Below, in pieces: positions 24,721 to 33,525 of a stretch of 36,041 nt of DNA. How positions within the stretch are numbered: position 1 is the stretch's first letter; each line of letters opens with the position of its first letter. A program made the translations under genes and the position numbers. Source of the stretch: Pedobacter sp. UBA5917 (lineage in GTDB: Bacteria > Bacteroidota > Bacteroidia > Sphingobacteriales > Sphingobacteriaceae); the NCBI RefSeq assembly GCF_002432345.1, contig NZ_DJDT01000189.1:1-36041 (forward strand), given 5' to 3'. The notes under the pieces are model-generated. The model saw nothing but the letters and a program-made list of their open reading frames with translations. It had not been told where the DNA came from and did no database searches.

Positions 24721-24810
24721 GAAGAATTATGTCGCAATTTAAAGAATGTGGACATAAGTCAATTAACGGTTTTCAAGGATATAGAAAGATTAGAATAGTC
24801 GTTTACGTTA

Positions 24811-25449
24811 TCAGGGATTGCCACGGTAAGGCGAATACGAAGAGCCGCGGCCCCTGTTGATTTTTGCTTTTAAACGGCTCAGTGTTTCTTCCCTGATGCC
24901 TAGAAAACCTGCAAGGTGTTTTGACGGAATGCGCCGGTAGAGGTGGGGATGCGTTTCGATCAGTCGTTGGATACGTTTTTCTGCAGTAGGGATCCGGATC
25001 AGAAAATTGCGTTCATCAGCTTCATGGTAATGGTACCATAGCAGGTTGCGGGCAAGATTATGCATCTGTGGGAAAGTAAAAAGTTCCATAATCAGTGTAT
25101 GGGGAATCAAAATGGCATGGGTAGTTTCTAATGCCTGGATAAATTGCTGGCGCTGTACATTATATTGTTTGTCGAAAAGGGTTAAGCCAACAATATTTCT
25201 CTCCGTTGCCAACCACGTTGTGATTTCCTCTCCTTCATCTCGCACAAATCCCCTTACGCAACCTTTTACAATAAAATACAGACTGGGTTTAAGATCAAGA
25301 GGACTCGAAATATGTTTATTTTTCTTGAAAATAATGGGCGAACAATCACGTTCCATAACCTCTTTCATGTCGGGTGGCATGTGGTTAAACGATTCAAAAT
25401 ATTCAATAAGCAATTCTGTACCATTAAGGCTAGACGGTAATGAGGGCAT
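24811..25449 (-). CDS. Crp/Fnr-family transcriptional regulator
   Basis: 212 residues from ATG 25449 (MPSLPSSLNGTELLIEYFES). A cyclic-nucleotide-binding-type beta-roll (about 35-130; LYFIVKGCVRGFVRDEGEEI) and a C-terminal winged helix with recognition helix GIREETLSRLKAKI. The helix carries the E-x-x-S-R pattern known from FNR to read TTGAT half-sites. There is no N-terminal Cys cluster, so it is not an oxygen-sensing Fe-S FNR. The longer TTG-start frame to 25482 is rejected because the perfect -7 box lies within it. A perfect FNR-type site sits upstream of this promoter. Confidence 0.9.
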   Translation of the reverse strand: MPSLPSSLNGTELLIEYFESFNHMPPDMKEVMERDCSPIIFKKNKHISSPLDLKPSLYFIVKGCVRGFVRDEGEEITTWLATERNIVGLTLFDKQYNVQRQQFIQALETTHAILIPHTLIMELFTFPQMHNLARNLLWYHYHEADERNFLIRIPTAEKRIQRLIETHPHLYRRIPSKHLAGFLGIREETLSRLKAKINRGRGSSYSPYRGNP

Positions 25450-25468
25450 AGGTTGTGAGATAGACCGA

Positions 25469-25476
25469 CAAAAATA
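25469..25476 (-). promoter_or_regulatory. -7 promoter box of the Crp/Fnr gene
   Basis: Minus-strand TATTTTTG matches TAnnTTTG exactly, 19 bases before the ATG at 25449; leader about 16 nt. It rules out the upstream TTG start. Confidence 0.6.
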
Positions 25477-25528
25477 ATACAAAGCAAGTGCCTATCTGTC
25501 CTGTTTACATGGCACGTGGAGCGCTTTA

Positions 25529-25548
25529 TTCTTGATCTTTATCAAGAA
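25529..25548. promoter_or_regulatory. Perfect FNR-type operator (TTGAT-N4-ATCAA)
   Basis: TTCTTGAT CTTT ATCAAGAA is a perfect 8-bp inverted repeat containing the exact FNR consensus TTGATNNNNATCAA at 25533-25546. It is centred about 75 bp upstream of the predicted transcription start of the Crp/Fnr gene, close to the class I activation position. The E-x-x-S-R recognition helix of the downstream product fits this site, so autoregulation is plausible. Confidence 0.6.
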
Positions 25549-25823
25549 ATACGATATTTGTCATCTAATAAGTAATACAGGTTGGGCAGAACTATGAAAA
25601 AATGATCTCCCCGCGCCATGGTAATTGCCCACTATGCCTGTAGCAATTTTGGATAAAATTTTGTAAGTGTAATAGGGTTAAGTTAAGAATTTAGCCATTG
25701 CTTGCCGGGATTATGGAGAGATACACACAGATAAACATTGGATGATATCTGTGCGCATTCATTTTATTTTCCGGTAATCATAAAAGATAGCTGTTATTTA
25801 TGATATTTCTTAGTCACAAAAGC
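25549..25823. other. Remainder of the Crp/Fnr upstream spacer
   Basis: The gap between the Crp/Fnr start and the DJ-1/PfpI stop is 374 bp in all. Beyond the operator it holds no gene. The inverted repeat CACAGATA/TATCTGTG at 25726-25733 and 25746-25753 (12-nt loop) lies 71 nt past the DJ-1/PfpI stop and may end that transcript. Confidence 0.45.
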
Positions 25824-26465
25824 TTAATGCAATATCGTATCGGGCGGTAATGGTGCCTCGCGGTTGTACACTATGGTATCGGCCACTTGCAATGCTGTTG
25901 CAGCACCATCCAGCTTTTCGATAAGGTAGAGTGCGCCATCTATTCCAGATGTAACACCGCCCGTGGTTACGAAATTTGCGTCGGCCACATACCGTTGGTT
26001 CTCTATAAAGGTAATATTGGGATATTGTTTTTCCATGCCTCTTATGGCTTCCCAGTGCGTGGTTGCTTTTTTTCCGGTGAGCAGGCCGGTTTTCGCAAGG
26101 ATATAAAGTCCTACACAAACAGACATGATGGTTATGCCTGGGTGTTGTGCCTGTTGGGTAATCCATTTAAGCAGTTTGTTCGAACCACTACCAAAGGTAA
26201 GCGGACCATTTCCTGGTATAATCTGTCCGGGAATGACGATAATATCGGGCTGCGGACAGTTTTTAAAGTTATAATCCGGTGTTATTTTTACGGTATCGCT
26301 TTCACTTCTAATGGCCCGTGTTGTTTCGGCAAGGGTAAATACCCTGTATTTATTTCCATTGAAACGGTTTGTTTTTACAAATACATCCAGCGGACCGTTC
26401 ATATCAATCAATTCAACACCGGGATAGATGAGAACGGCTACATTTATCTTTTTTTTGGAAGTCAT
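25824..26465 (-). CDS. DJ-1/PfpI-family protein (GlxA or isonitrile-hydratase-like)
   Basis: 213 residues. The class I glutamine amidotransferase-like fold is visible: VAVLIYPGVELIDMNGPLDV with the family Glu, then IIVIPG, and the nucleophile elbow TIMSVCVGLYILAKTGLLTG with Cys in SVCVG, followed by KKATTHWEA. The ATTHW segment is shared with isonitrile hydratase and with the N-terminal half of GlxA-type regulators, but there is no AraC HTH here. Chemistry is uncertain (hydratase, glyoxalase-like or regulatory). It starts 74 bp after the tyrosinase stop and could be co-transcribed with it. Confidence 0.85.
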   Translation of the reverse strand: MTSKKKINVAVLIYPGVELIDMNGPLDVFVKTNRFNGNKYRVFTLAETTRAIRSESDTVKITPDYNFKNCPQPDIIVIPGQIIPGNGPLTFGSGSNKLLKWITQQAQHPGITIMSVCVGLYILAKTGLLTGKKATTHWEAIRGMEKQYPNITFIENQRYVADANFVTTGGVTSGIDGALYLIEKLDGAATALQVADTIVYNREAPLPPDTILH

Positions 26466-26539
26466 AATATTGTGTGATATTGAGCAGTATAGGGAAGCTG
26501 CTCCCCAAATAGAAGCAGCTTTCCTGTAAATGCTTAGGT

Positions 26540-28339
26540 TTATGAAACCTGCATGTTAAAAGCAGTATTGTTCATTAACACGGGTAAATCGGCTGTTAAT
26601 CCTTTTTTAAGGTTGCTTGCCATTAGTGTAACATTACCTGGTGCACGGGCAGTAAGCAGCTTATTGGCATTTGCCTGGTTGGCAACGGTAAATTTGGCAA
26701 ATTCTGTCTCGTTACCCGATCGGCCATTAATCTGCACATCAAAAATAGCCCTCGCAATTTCATCTTCTGTGAATTGGTAGAGCGTGAAAGATGCTGATAC
26801 TTCCAGGTGTGTTAGGCAGTTTTTACAGGCCACCACGCGCCATCTGCTCAACACCGGTTCGGCACCGAGAAAGTGCCGTACGCCATCTATAGTAGCATAG
26901 GCAGAAAGCACGAAAGAACCGTTTATTTTGGCACGGTTGATCCCGTTTACAGTTAACACTTTATCACTTTTGTGTACCTCTTGTGGTGCGGAGGCCTGTA
27001 GTTTTAGCGGTTTAAGATCGTCGCTGTCATCAAGCGAAAGGCTTTCGTAGGTAAAACCCAACTGGTTTTCAATATCAAAGGCATCGCTCGAACGGTAGTA
27101 GCGCTCCTGCCCGTTTTCAACCATTTTAAATGGAAAAAGAGGCGAATCCATGGTCAGCTGCTCACTAGGTTCGTAACCCACAGGTGGCTGGTTGCCTTCA
27201 TTATTGGTGCCGGGATATGGTTTGTTAGCAGGATAACCTGGTACCGATAGATCGAGTTTTTTGGTCGAATTGTGTTTTTTCTGCCACATCCAGAATATCC
27301 TGTCAACATTGCAATGGTGGAAGAAAAAGATCGGATCGAGGCCTGCGGTTTCGTTCTCGCCCATATCGCCATTGGCGTTTGATGGAACATTTGGGTTTGG
27401 AGAATTGGGGTTGGCATCCTGCCCCGGCATATTAACGCCACCTACCGATAAGTGGATACTGCCATGCGGCGATTCTAACGATTGTGCATTAACGTTTCCA
27501 TATTTTGGATCGTTCCACTCGCTGCGCGAAGTGTTGTTCGAAAATACGGTATAGCAGGGTGCATCGAGGCTTTTTTTATAACTATCATATACGCCGCCCC
27601 TGAATTTACCAACCGGTGTAAGTGGGTTATTTGGGTCGAATCCTCCCGGTATCTCTACCGTTCCGCTCAACCAGCCAATCACGTTATCGTTAAGCAATTG
27701 CGTGGTCAGTTTTACATTGATGGTATTCGTTCCGGGGATGTAGTAGGCGCTGTTGTTCAGTTCGGCAGCAGCACGATCTGTTGGTCTGCCCACCAAACCC
27801 GATAGCGGATAACGTACGGTTTCGTATCCCTGTGGTTTAGAATAAGAACTTACTTCTACGTAATCGTGCAATGCCACAGGCAGCACAAAAGATCTTAGAG
27901 GGTTGGGAATGGTTACGTTATTGGAGAAAGTAAAATATTCATCGGTAAGAATAGGAGGTACACCCAGAAATTCCTTGGTGCCGTCGGGCTTGGTTATTTT
28001 ATAAGTTTGATCCCAATAAGGTAACATTACACTTTCGCAGCCCGGAACGCTCTGTAGTGCTTTTTCCAGCTTGTGGAGGTAAACACGGTGCCAGGTAGGG
28101 AATAGGATATTGCCATGATTACAATAGCCGCCCCAGTAGCTGCCATCGTAAGCACCACGGCCTACAAAAGGTTCGCCGTGGAAACCGCCTAATGTCATAA
28201 ATGAATTAGGATTATCGGCAGGTAAGGCCTTGATAAACTGCCAGGCTACCATAAGCTTTTCCAGCTGTTCTGGTTTGCCATTTTTAAAATCGTTGTAGAT
28301 GTTTTGGATCGATCTACGGACCCTTGGTGTTGGTTTCAT
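26540..28339 (-). CDS. Tyrosinase (polyphenol oxidase), type 3 copper enzyme
   Basis: 599 residues. CuA ligands: His54 (GGFHGEPF), His75 (GYCNHGNILF) and His84 (PTWHRVYLHK). CuB ligands: His292 and His296 (SPHGSIHL) and His341 or His342 (DPIFFFHHCNVDRIFWMW). Cys73, two residues before His75, may make the Cys-His thioether known from polyphenol oxidases. PYWD (about 107-110) is also typical. Residues beyond about 450 form a C-terminal beta domain. There is no signal peptide, so it is cytoplasmic unless exported otherwise. It oxidises phenols to quinones, possibly giving melanin. The Cys-bearing membrane protein gene lies 30 bp upstream, suggesting copper supply. Confidence 0.9.
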   Translation of the reverse strand: MKPTPRVRRSIQNIYNDFKNGKPEQLEKLMVAWQFIKALPADNPNSFMTLGGFHGEPFVGRGAYDGSYWGGYCNHGNILFPTWHRVYLHKLEKALQSVPGCESVMLPYWDQTYKITKPDGTKEFLGVPPILTDEYFTFSNNVTIPNPLRSFVLPVALHDYVEVSSYSKPQGYETVRYPLSGLVGRPTDRAAAELNNSAYYIPGTNTINVKLTTQLLNDNVIGWLSGTVEIPGGFDPNNPLTPVGKFRGGVYDSYKKSLDAPCYTVFSNNTSRSEWNDPKYGNVNAQSLESPHGSIHLSVGGVNMPGQDANPNSPNPNVPSNANGDMGENETAGLDPIFFFHHCNVDRIFWMWQKKHNSTKKLDLSVPGYPANKPYPGTNNEGNQPPVGYEPSEQLTMDSPLFPFKMVENGQERYYRSSDAFDIENQLGFTYESLSLDDSDDLKPLKLQASAPQEVHKSDKVLTVNGINRAKINGSFVLSAYATIDGVRHFLGAEPVLSRWRVVACKNCLTHLEVSASFTLYQFTEDEIARAIFDVQINGRSGNETEFAKFTVANQANANKLLTARAPGNVTLMASNLKKGLTADLPVLMNNTAFNMQVS

Positions 28340-28369
28340 TGATTTGGTTTTTATTTAGATGGATAATAT

Positions 28370-28852
28370 TTAGGATTGGGTAATCTGTTGTTTGCCGAAA
28401 GTAAAGCGCAAGCGCCCGGCCGAAAGGCTGTTAAGGAGCGAGCCACCAATAATGAAGGCCATACCTACCATTAACAGACCCTGCTCTGCGGGGAAAAATA
28501 CGCGGGCTGTGATTAATGACAGCGCACCAAGTAAACTGGCGAAAAACGGTAAATAACCCACACGTTGGGCCCTACGCAGCAGAAGGAGCATGTGCACGCC
28601 AAGCAGTACAAACAGTACCGGCAGTAGCCAGCCCATGTAAGGCAAGCGGGCAATGCTAAGCGAACCGAACATGCTCATATAAGCTGCCCAGCACATGGGG
28701 CACTTAGGGAAAAAGGCAATAAGTACACTCAGTAATGTAGAAAAGAAAGATTGCAGCGCAGTTTTTGCTTTGGTTGGTGGCGGAGGCGGTGCACCTGCCT
28801 GTTTTTCTGCTGTATTACAGCAGCATTTAGGCGATTGATTTAGATGGTCCAT
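28370..28852 (-). CDS. Four-helix membrane protein with MerC-like cysteine motifs, tyrosinase partner
   Basis: 160 residues. The cytoplasmic N-terminus carries SPKCCCNTAEK and a Pro-rich linker (GAPPPPPTK). Four membrane segments follow; the first ends in FFPKCPMCWAAYMSMFG, a CPMC pair inside or at the edge of the membrane as in MerC/MerT-type metal transporters. No mercury genes are near. The gene sits 30 bp upstream of the tyrosinase on the same strand, so copper uptake or delivery to the tyrosinase is the best guess (inference). MerC-like mercury or other metal transport is the alternative. Confidence 0.7.
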   Translation of the reverse strand: MDHLNQSPKCCCNTAEKQAGAPPPPPTKAKTALQSFFSTLLSVLIAFFPKCPMCWAAYMSMFGSLSIARLPYMGWLLPVLFVLLGVHMLLLLRRAQRVGYLPFFASLLGALSLITARVFFPAEQGLLMVGMAFIIGGSLLNSLSAGRLRFTFGKQQITQS

Positions 28853-29215
28853 AGTTATTGTGTTTTTGTTTAGTCAATTTGGATGGTTCATTTAAAATAG
28901 ATACTGTGTCTTTACATTTACAGCAAAGGGTTTTCGGGATCGCAGTAATAAATGGCAGTATGGGTAGTATAAATGATATAGCTCACAGTAGATCGGGATT
29001 ACTTATTGTGTTGATTTATAATACGTGACCTAAAGATAGAGCCTGATTGGGGTAGAAAAAACCGTTTTAATACTGTTTTTTAAGTCGATTATTTTTTTAT
29101 ATTATGGGATTGGCAACCCCCGATTATAACACGACTTTAAGTAATAAAATTGAAGCATCCATTTTCGATAGTTTGTATATTTGAGTATTATAGGGCATTT
29201 TAGAACGAGCTATCA
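28853..29215. other. Divergent promoter region
   Basis: 363 bp between the membrane-protein gene (minus) and the unknown gene at 29216 (plus). It holds the perfect plus-strand -7 box at 29176-29183. No exact box for the minus-strand gene and no coding frame was found. Confidence 0.5.
29176..29183 (+). promoter_or_regulatory. -7 promoter box of the gene starting at 29216
   Basis: TATATTTG matches TAnnTTTG; predicted transcription from about 29187. It supports the TTG start at 29216, since an in-frame TAG at 29201 closes the frame upstream. Confidence 0.6.
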
Positions 29216-30019
29216 TTGAAAAGAACAACAGACATTATTAATATAGGTTCAATCGATCAGATTCCGGCAATTGAAGCCATCAGATCAATCCCGCGTGAAC
29301 GGAAGTTGAAACTTGTTTTTGAAAAAAGTGTTCAAAGTAAAAGAAAAACAGTAGGACAAAATTTAAAAGATAATCTTTTAGGATTTCAGATTGGGATAGA
29401 TACAGTTGAACCCGAAATCCACATTGCGAAACTCATTACTGATCAGGAAATTGAAGGAAATCAAAGTTTTTTTGAACAATGCGCAAAAGACTACCGACAA
29501 TTGGGGGAGGAATTGATCTTTAAATTGGTAGACCAGCTTGACCTGGTATTAAACAGAGATTTTCCATTGGAAACATTTAACAGTCTTAAGGGAGAAGAGC
29601 AGCAGAGTGGAGAAATGGGAGATTGGCACTATTATCTTCACGGATTTCATTGTGCTTTTAAAAATGTTGGAACAGGTCAGTTTATAGAGGTTCCGCTTGT
29701 TTTTGGACTTGAATTTGGAGACTTAGATCCATATTTTTTTATGGATTTTATTAAGTCTACCCCTAAGTATCAACCAATACCGGTTGATATTTTTGAAGAT
29801 TATGCAGATGGGGCAAGGATAAATGAAAAAATGATCTCGTTGGGCAAATTTGAAAAGATAAACTCAAATGTTGCTGGCCGTTATGGAACGGTGGTTACAA
29901 ACAGGCAAAAGGTAGAAATTAAATCTTATTTAGAATTAAACAAACTGTATGGCGAGCAGAAGAGTCAAAATAAGAAACAGCCATTTAACTTTTGGAGATT
30001 GATTGGACTAAAGAAATAG
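29216..30019 (+). CDS. Protein of unknown function, TTG start, possible immunity-type protein
   Basis: 267 residues with start codon TTG; no ATG fits, because an in-frame stop lies 15 bp upstream. A soluble alpha/beta protein. The central part has EMGDWHYYLHGFHCAFKNVG, TGQFIEVPLVFGLEFGDLDP and YFFMDFIKSTPKYQP, with aromatic/Gly-rich patches of the kind seen in some polymorphic-toxin immunity families (a DUF6896-like domain was considered, without certainty). The gene stands alone, is AT-rich, and has its own promoter and a strong terminator, which fits an independently acquired unit. No partner toxin gene is visible. Confidence 0.6.
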   Translation: MKRTTDIINIGSIDQIPAIEAIRSIPRERKLKLVFEKSVQSKRKTVGQNLKDNLLGFQIGIDTVEPEIHIAKLITDQEIEGNQSFFEQCAKDYRQLGEELIFKLVDQLDLVLNRDFPLETFNSLKGEEQQSGEMGDWHYYLHGFHCAFKNVGTGQFIEVPLVFGLEFGDLDPYFFMDFIKSTPKYQPIPVDIFEDYADGARINEKMISLGKFEKINSNVAGRYGTVVTNRQKVEIKSYLELNKLYGEQKSQNKKQPFNFWRLIGLKK

Positions 30020-30054
30020 GAAGAAGAAAAGAGTATAGGCTGCCCTTAGCACTA

Positions 30055-30084
30055 TAGATCCGGTGGGTTTTCCGGATCTATTTT
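30055..30084 (+). terminator. Intrinsic terminator
   Basis: TAGATCCGG (30055-30063) pairs with CCGGATCTA (30072-30080) around an 8-nt loop and is followed by TTTT. It lies 35 bp past the stop at 30019 and between convergent genes; the symmetrical stem could also slow minus-strand transcripts from the S9 peptidase gene. Confidence 0.8.
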
Positions 30085-30110
30085 AGATGAATAAATATGA
30101 TGGGCGCCTG

Positions 30111-32111
30111 TTAAAGGTGCTGTTTGAAAAAACCGATCATTGCTTTATAAAACATAATCTGGTTTTCCTCCCGCAAAAAGCCATGGCCTTCATCGTATTT
30201 AACCATGTAGGGAACATCTACACCTTTTTTGCGCAGTGCTTCTACGAGCTGATCGGATTCGAGGATATTTACCCTTGGATCATTGCCGCCCTGAACCACA
30301 AATAACGGCGCTTTGATTTTATCGACATGAAATATCGGAGAAACATCTTTTGCTATTTTTGCTTCCTTCAGGTCATCAAGGTCGTACCATACATCTTTCA
30401 ACATCGCAATCAATGGTTTCCAATATTCAGGGAAAGCATCAAAAAATGTATAAATACTCGAAATACCCACATAATCTACCCCAACTTTATAAAGATCGGG
30501 TGTTTTGATCAGCCCCATTAAGGTAGCGTAACCGCCATGGCTTCCACCGTAAATTCCAATCCTTTGGGGATCTGCCCAGCCTTTGGATATGGCATAACGA
30601 ATGCCATCTTCAAGGTCGTCCATTATTTTTCTGCCCGTCTGTTTAAACCCGGCACGGTAAAATTCCACACCATAGCCGTCCGAAATCCGGAAATTGATCT
30701 GCAATGTCGCATAACCCCGGCTGGCAAATAACTGGGCTTCCTTATTAAAGTCCCATAAATCGCGCGCACCCTGGGGGCCACCATGCGGGTTAACAATCAT
30801 GGGCACTTTTGCCCCGTTAATGGCCTCTTTCGGCAGGGTAATGTATCCATGAAGCTTTAAACCATCCCTTGAAGTGAAGGTAATCGGTTGCATCACTGCC
30901 ATATCCTGTTCTTTAAGCTGGGGCATAAGGTCGCTAATAAGCGTCGTTTTTCCGGTTCCGGTATCATAACGGTAAAACCGGCCGTATTGCCGGTCGCTGC
31001 TTACCTTTACCAGATATTGCTTTTCATCATCTGTACAGCTCGTAAACTCGAACTGGTAACCATTAAACTGTGCCTGAAGGTTTTTATAAATGGTTTTTAA
31101 AAATCTGCTTACAGGTTTTATGATCCGCTTCTCTCCATTATACGCTAAGTAGTCGATTTCCCAGTTTCTTTTTGTGGATAGCGATATTTGCGAAGCATCA
31201 TAATCCCGGTCTGAAAATACTTTTTTCAGGATTTTTTTCCTCCGCAGGTCATATAAAACAATACTGGCTTTATCTGATCCTATGTTGGTCAGGATGTAGG
31301 CATCATCAGGGTTTTTTGAAGCATAGTTAAATGATAAAATGGTAAATTTTTCATACCAGTTCATCGTGTGCACCATGCGGTATCCTGTACTGCCTTTTGA
31401 CCTGTAATAATATTGCATTTCTTTATCATTGTGGATTTTTGTGAAACCCCTCAGGTCGCCATCATTATCAAAATCATATTTATCAATAGGATCTTCATGA
31501 TCTCCAACTTCGTATAATTTGAGCATTTCGCCACTATTGATATCTATCTTGTATGGCTCGAAATACTTTTTATTGTCTTTATTCATTGATATAATGAGCG
31601 ATTCTTTCTGCTCCGGAAGACGCTTCAATATGCTTGCCTTTATACCTTCATAAGGCGTAAGATCGCGGTCGTTGGTGCCATCGCGGTTAATGGCGTATAA
31701 ATGGTAATTTTCGTTTCCGCTCCTGTCCATCAGGTATAATAACCTGTCGTCTGTAGCCCAGCCATAACCAAAAATTACCTCTTGCTTTTCTTCGATGGCA
31801 CGGGTGATTTTTCCAGTGGCCATTTCTTTGATCATTACATGGCTCCGGCCCTGGTTATCGCGTTCTTTGAAAGAGAGGTAACGGCCACTTGGGGAGAGGT
31901 CGAACTCCGATAATTTCGGCCTGCTAAAATAATCCTCCACCTGGTATTTATGGTCTCCGCCGTCGGCATCGATAAGTTTTTGCAGTTCTTTTGTACCCGA
32001 TACGAGTGCAGGATTTCCGGGGAGCTTGTACGATTGTGCCCTGGCTGTAAGCGTCATGGTGATGAACATCCATAAGGCCAGTAACAGTGCGATTTCTATT
32101 TTTGGTTTCAT
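30111..32111 (-). CDS. S9-family (prolyl oligopeptidase-like) serine peptidase
   Basis: 666 residues from ATG 32111 (MKPKIEIALLLALWMFITMT, signal peptide ending near TARAQS). A longer frame to 32198 is rejected because it would bury the signal. The N-terminal part (about 60-400) is a beta-propeller with WD-like blades (for example LSPSGRYLSFKERD). The C-terminal alpha/beta-hydrolase domain has the nucleophile motif YGGSHGGY (Ser524), Asp611 (QGGNDPRV) and His643 (DEGHGF), a complete triad. It resembles periplasmic acylaminoacyl- or dipeptidyl-peptidases that trim short peptides. It is a single gene. Confidence 0.92.
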   Translation of the reverse strand: MKPKIEIALLLALWMFITMTLTARAQSYKLPGNPALVSGTKELQKLIDADGGDHKYQVEDYFSRPKLSEFDLSPSGRYLSFKERDNQGRSHVMIKEMATGKITRAIEEKQEVIFGYGWATDDRLLYLMDRSGNENYHLYAINRDGTNDRDLTPYEGIKASILKRLPEQKESLIISMNKDNKKYFEPYKIDINSGEMLKLYEVGDHEDPIDKYDFDNDGDLRGFTKIHNDKEMQYYYRSKGSTGYRMVHTMNWYEKFTILSFNYASKNPDDAYILTNIGSDKASIVLYDLRRKKILKKVFSDRDYDASQISLSTKRNWEIDYLAYNGEKRIIKPVSRFLKTIYKNLQAQFNGYQFEFTSCTDDEKQYLVKVSSDRQYGRFYRYDTGTGKTTLISDLMPQLKEQDMAVMQPITFTSRDGLKLHGYITLPKEAINGAKVPMIVNPHGGPQGARDLWDFNKEAQLFASRGYATLQINFRISDGYGVEFYRAGFKQTGRKIMDDLEDGIRYAISKGWADPQRIGIYGGSHGGYATLMGLIKTPDLYKVGVDYVGISSIYTFFDAFPEYWKPLIAMLKDVWYDLDDLKEAKIAKDVSPIFHVDKIKAPLFVVQGGNDPRVNILESDQLVEALRKKGVDVPYMVKYDEGHGFLREENQIMFYKAMIGFFKQHL

Positions 32112-32331
32112 GTTGTATGCTTTATAAGTAGATATCAGGATACCCTTAAAAGGATTTCTGTTTAAAATTTCATCCCCAACCCCTATAAAAATGAACATAG
32201 CGATGCCCGCTCCTTAACAAATTGTTAAAGGCATTAAAATGCGCCTGAAAATTTTTGGTGGCTAAAACCCTGGGGTTGGAGATGGGAACAGCAGATGGGG
32301 TGCCCGTTAAGGGGAATGCTGCAGGATTTTT

Positions 32332-32736
32332 TTATCTGTATTTGATAAAAGTAGCTTTCACTTTTTTTACTTTGGTATTTGTGGTGATCGAACTGCCGGA
32401 ATAGGTGTTGTTCTTTTTGCCTGTACCTACCGTGCCAAAATCATTTTTTGTGCTACCGGTTACTTCTTCATCCAGTTTCATGATTACACCGTCTGCGCCT
32501 TTGGTTTTACCCAGTTCGATTACTTTCTGCTGCAATTTATCCAGTGAAGAGAAACCCTGGTCTACATCCGAAGTACCCATTACCTCATATGTTTTTTTTA
32601 CATCTTTCGCATCCAGGTAAACGTCTACATTTTGTGTAGCGGTGTAGGTTTTGCCAAAATAGGGCGTTGCACAGGCCGATGCCAGTGTGATCATTAAAAT
32701 TGCTGCTACTGTTTTGATTAATGGTGATTTTTTCAT
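32332..32736 (-). CDS. Small lipoprotein
   Basis: 134 residues with lipoprotein signal AAILMITLASACATP (lipobox ASAC, Cys at about 22). The mature part has VDVYLDAKDVKKTYEVMGTS and LGKTKGADGVIMKLDEE, a pattern seen in small Bacteroidota lipoproteins with a YbjQ-like 'xGAxGV' helix-strand turn. A Ser/Thr/Asn-rich segment follows and the tail is basic. The gene lies 40 bp after the LytTR regulator on the same strand, so it may be the third gene of that operon or its target. Function unknown. Confidence 0.7.
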   Translation of the reverse strand: MKKSPLIKTVAAILMITLASACATPYFGKTYTATQNVDVYLDAKDVKKTYEVMGTSDVDQGFSSLDKLQQKVIELGKTKGADGVIMKLDEEVTGSTKNDFGTVGTGKKNNTYSGSSITTNTKVKKVKATFIKYR

Positions 32737-32776
32737 TTTTTTTAAATTATTAATGGATTGTTTATTGTTTTCTGTT

Positions 32777-33520
32777 TTATTCGGGAGGTTCTTCAGTACC
32801 TTCTTTTTCTTTATTGGTAACCACTTTATCCTTCATTTGCAGCATAAAGCGCTCGCGGTAGGTTTGGCCAATGGGCACCTGTAACAATGATGGCCCAAGC
32901 TGTACCGTATTGCCATGTATCATGACCAGGAAAGGAAGGGCGATAATAAAAGATTTATGTATGCGCATAAAACGGTCGCCCGAGAGTTTTTCCTCTATAT
33001 TCCCCAAATTAACCTGCGAGGTTACCGGATCACCCTCGAGGGTATAAAAAGTAATGTATTTTCCCTTTCCCTCGATATATAAAATATCTTCGATTTTGAT
33101 TTTTACCAGCTTGCCTTTGTATCCGCTTTTAACCAGGATAAAATCATCGGCATTATCCCTGGCGGTTTGATGCAGTTCAAATGCCCTTTGTGCGGCAATC
33201 AGGAACCGTGGAAAGAAAATCGGTTTCAAAAGATAATCTACAACCTGATGTTCGAAACCCTCTATGGCATATTCCCTGAATGCCGTTGTTAGGATTACCC
33301 TGTACCTGCCGTTCAGCACCTGTAAAAACTCAATCCCCGTCATTTCTGGCATCTGGATATCCAGAAAAACAAGATCCACCTGTGCCGAATTTAACAACTG
33401 CAGCGCATCTTTTGTGCGGGTGGCACTGCCTGTCAGTTTTAAAAATGGAGTCTGTGCAATGTGGAGGGTAAGCAGCTCTATTGCATGCGCCTCATCATCG
33501 ATTATAATACAGTTCATCAT
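32777..33520 (-). CDS. LytTR-family response regulator
   Basis: 247 residues. Receiver with IIIDDE, phospho-acceptor Asp54 (LVFLDIQMPEMTG), TTAFREYA and LLKPIFF; LytTR domain (about 140-235) with VKSGYKGKLVKIKIEDILYI, GKYITFY and FMRIHKSFIIAL. It starts 5 bp after the kinase gene and forms a standard LytS/LytTR pair with it. The C-terminus ends in an acidic tail (EKEGTEEPPE). Confidence 0.93.
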   Translation of the reverse strand: MMNCIIIDDEAHAIELLTLHIAQTPFLKLTGSATRTKDALQLLNSAQVDLVFLDIQMPEMTGIEFLQVLNGRYRVILTTAFREYAIEGFEHQVVDYLLKPIFFPRFLIAAQRAFELHQTARDNADDFILVKSGYKGKLVKIKIEDILYIEGKGKYITFYTLEGDPVTSQVNLGNIEEKLSGDRFMRIHKSFIIALPFLVMIHGNTVQLGPSLLQVPIGQTYRERFMLQMKDKVVTNKEKEGTEEPPE

Positions 33521-33525
33521 GATGT

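Larger units (their letters stand above)
24263..24810. other. Regulatory intergenic region of the DUF3472 gene
   Basis: 548 bp between the DUF3472 gene and the stop of the Crp/Fnr gene, with no coding frame. It contains a TATCTGT/ACAGATA hairpin (24319-24336) within the presumed leader and the two LacI-type palindromes listed separately. No exact -7 box was found. Confidence 0.5.

Noticed and set aside
25810..26166. 118-codon minus-strand frame
   Set aside because: It is an out-of-frame shadow of the DJ-1/PfpI gene, which has intact catalytic and fold motifs.
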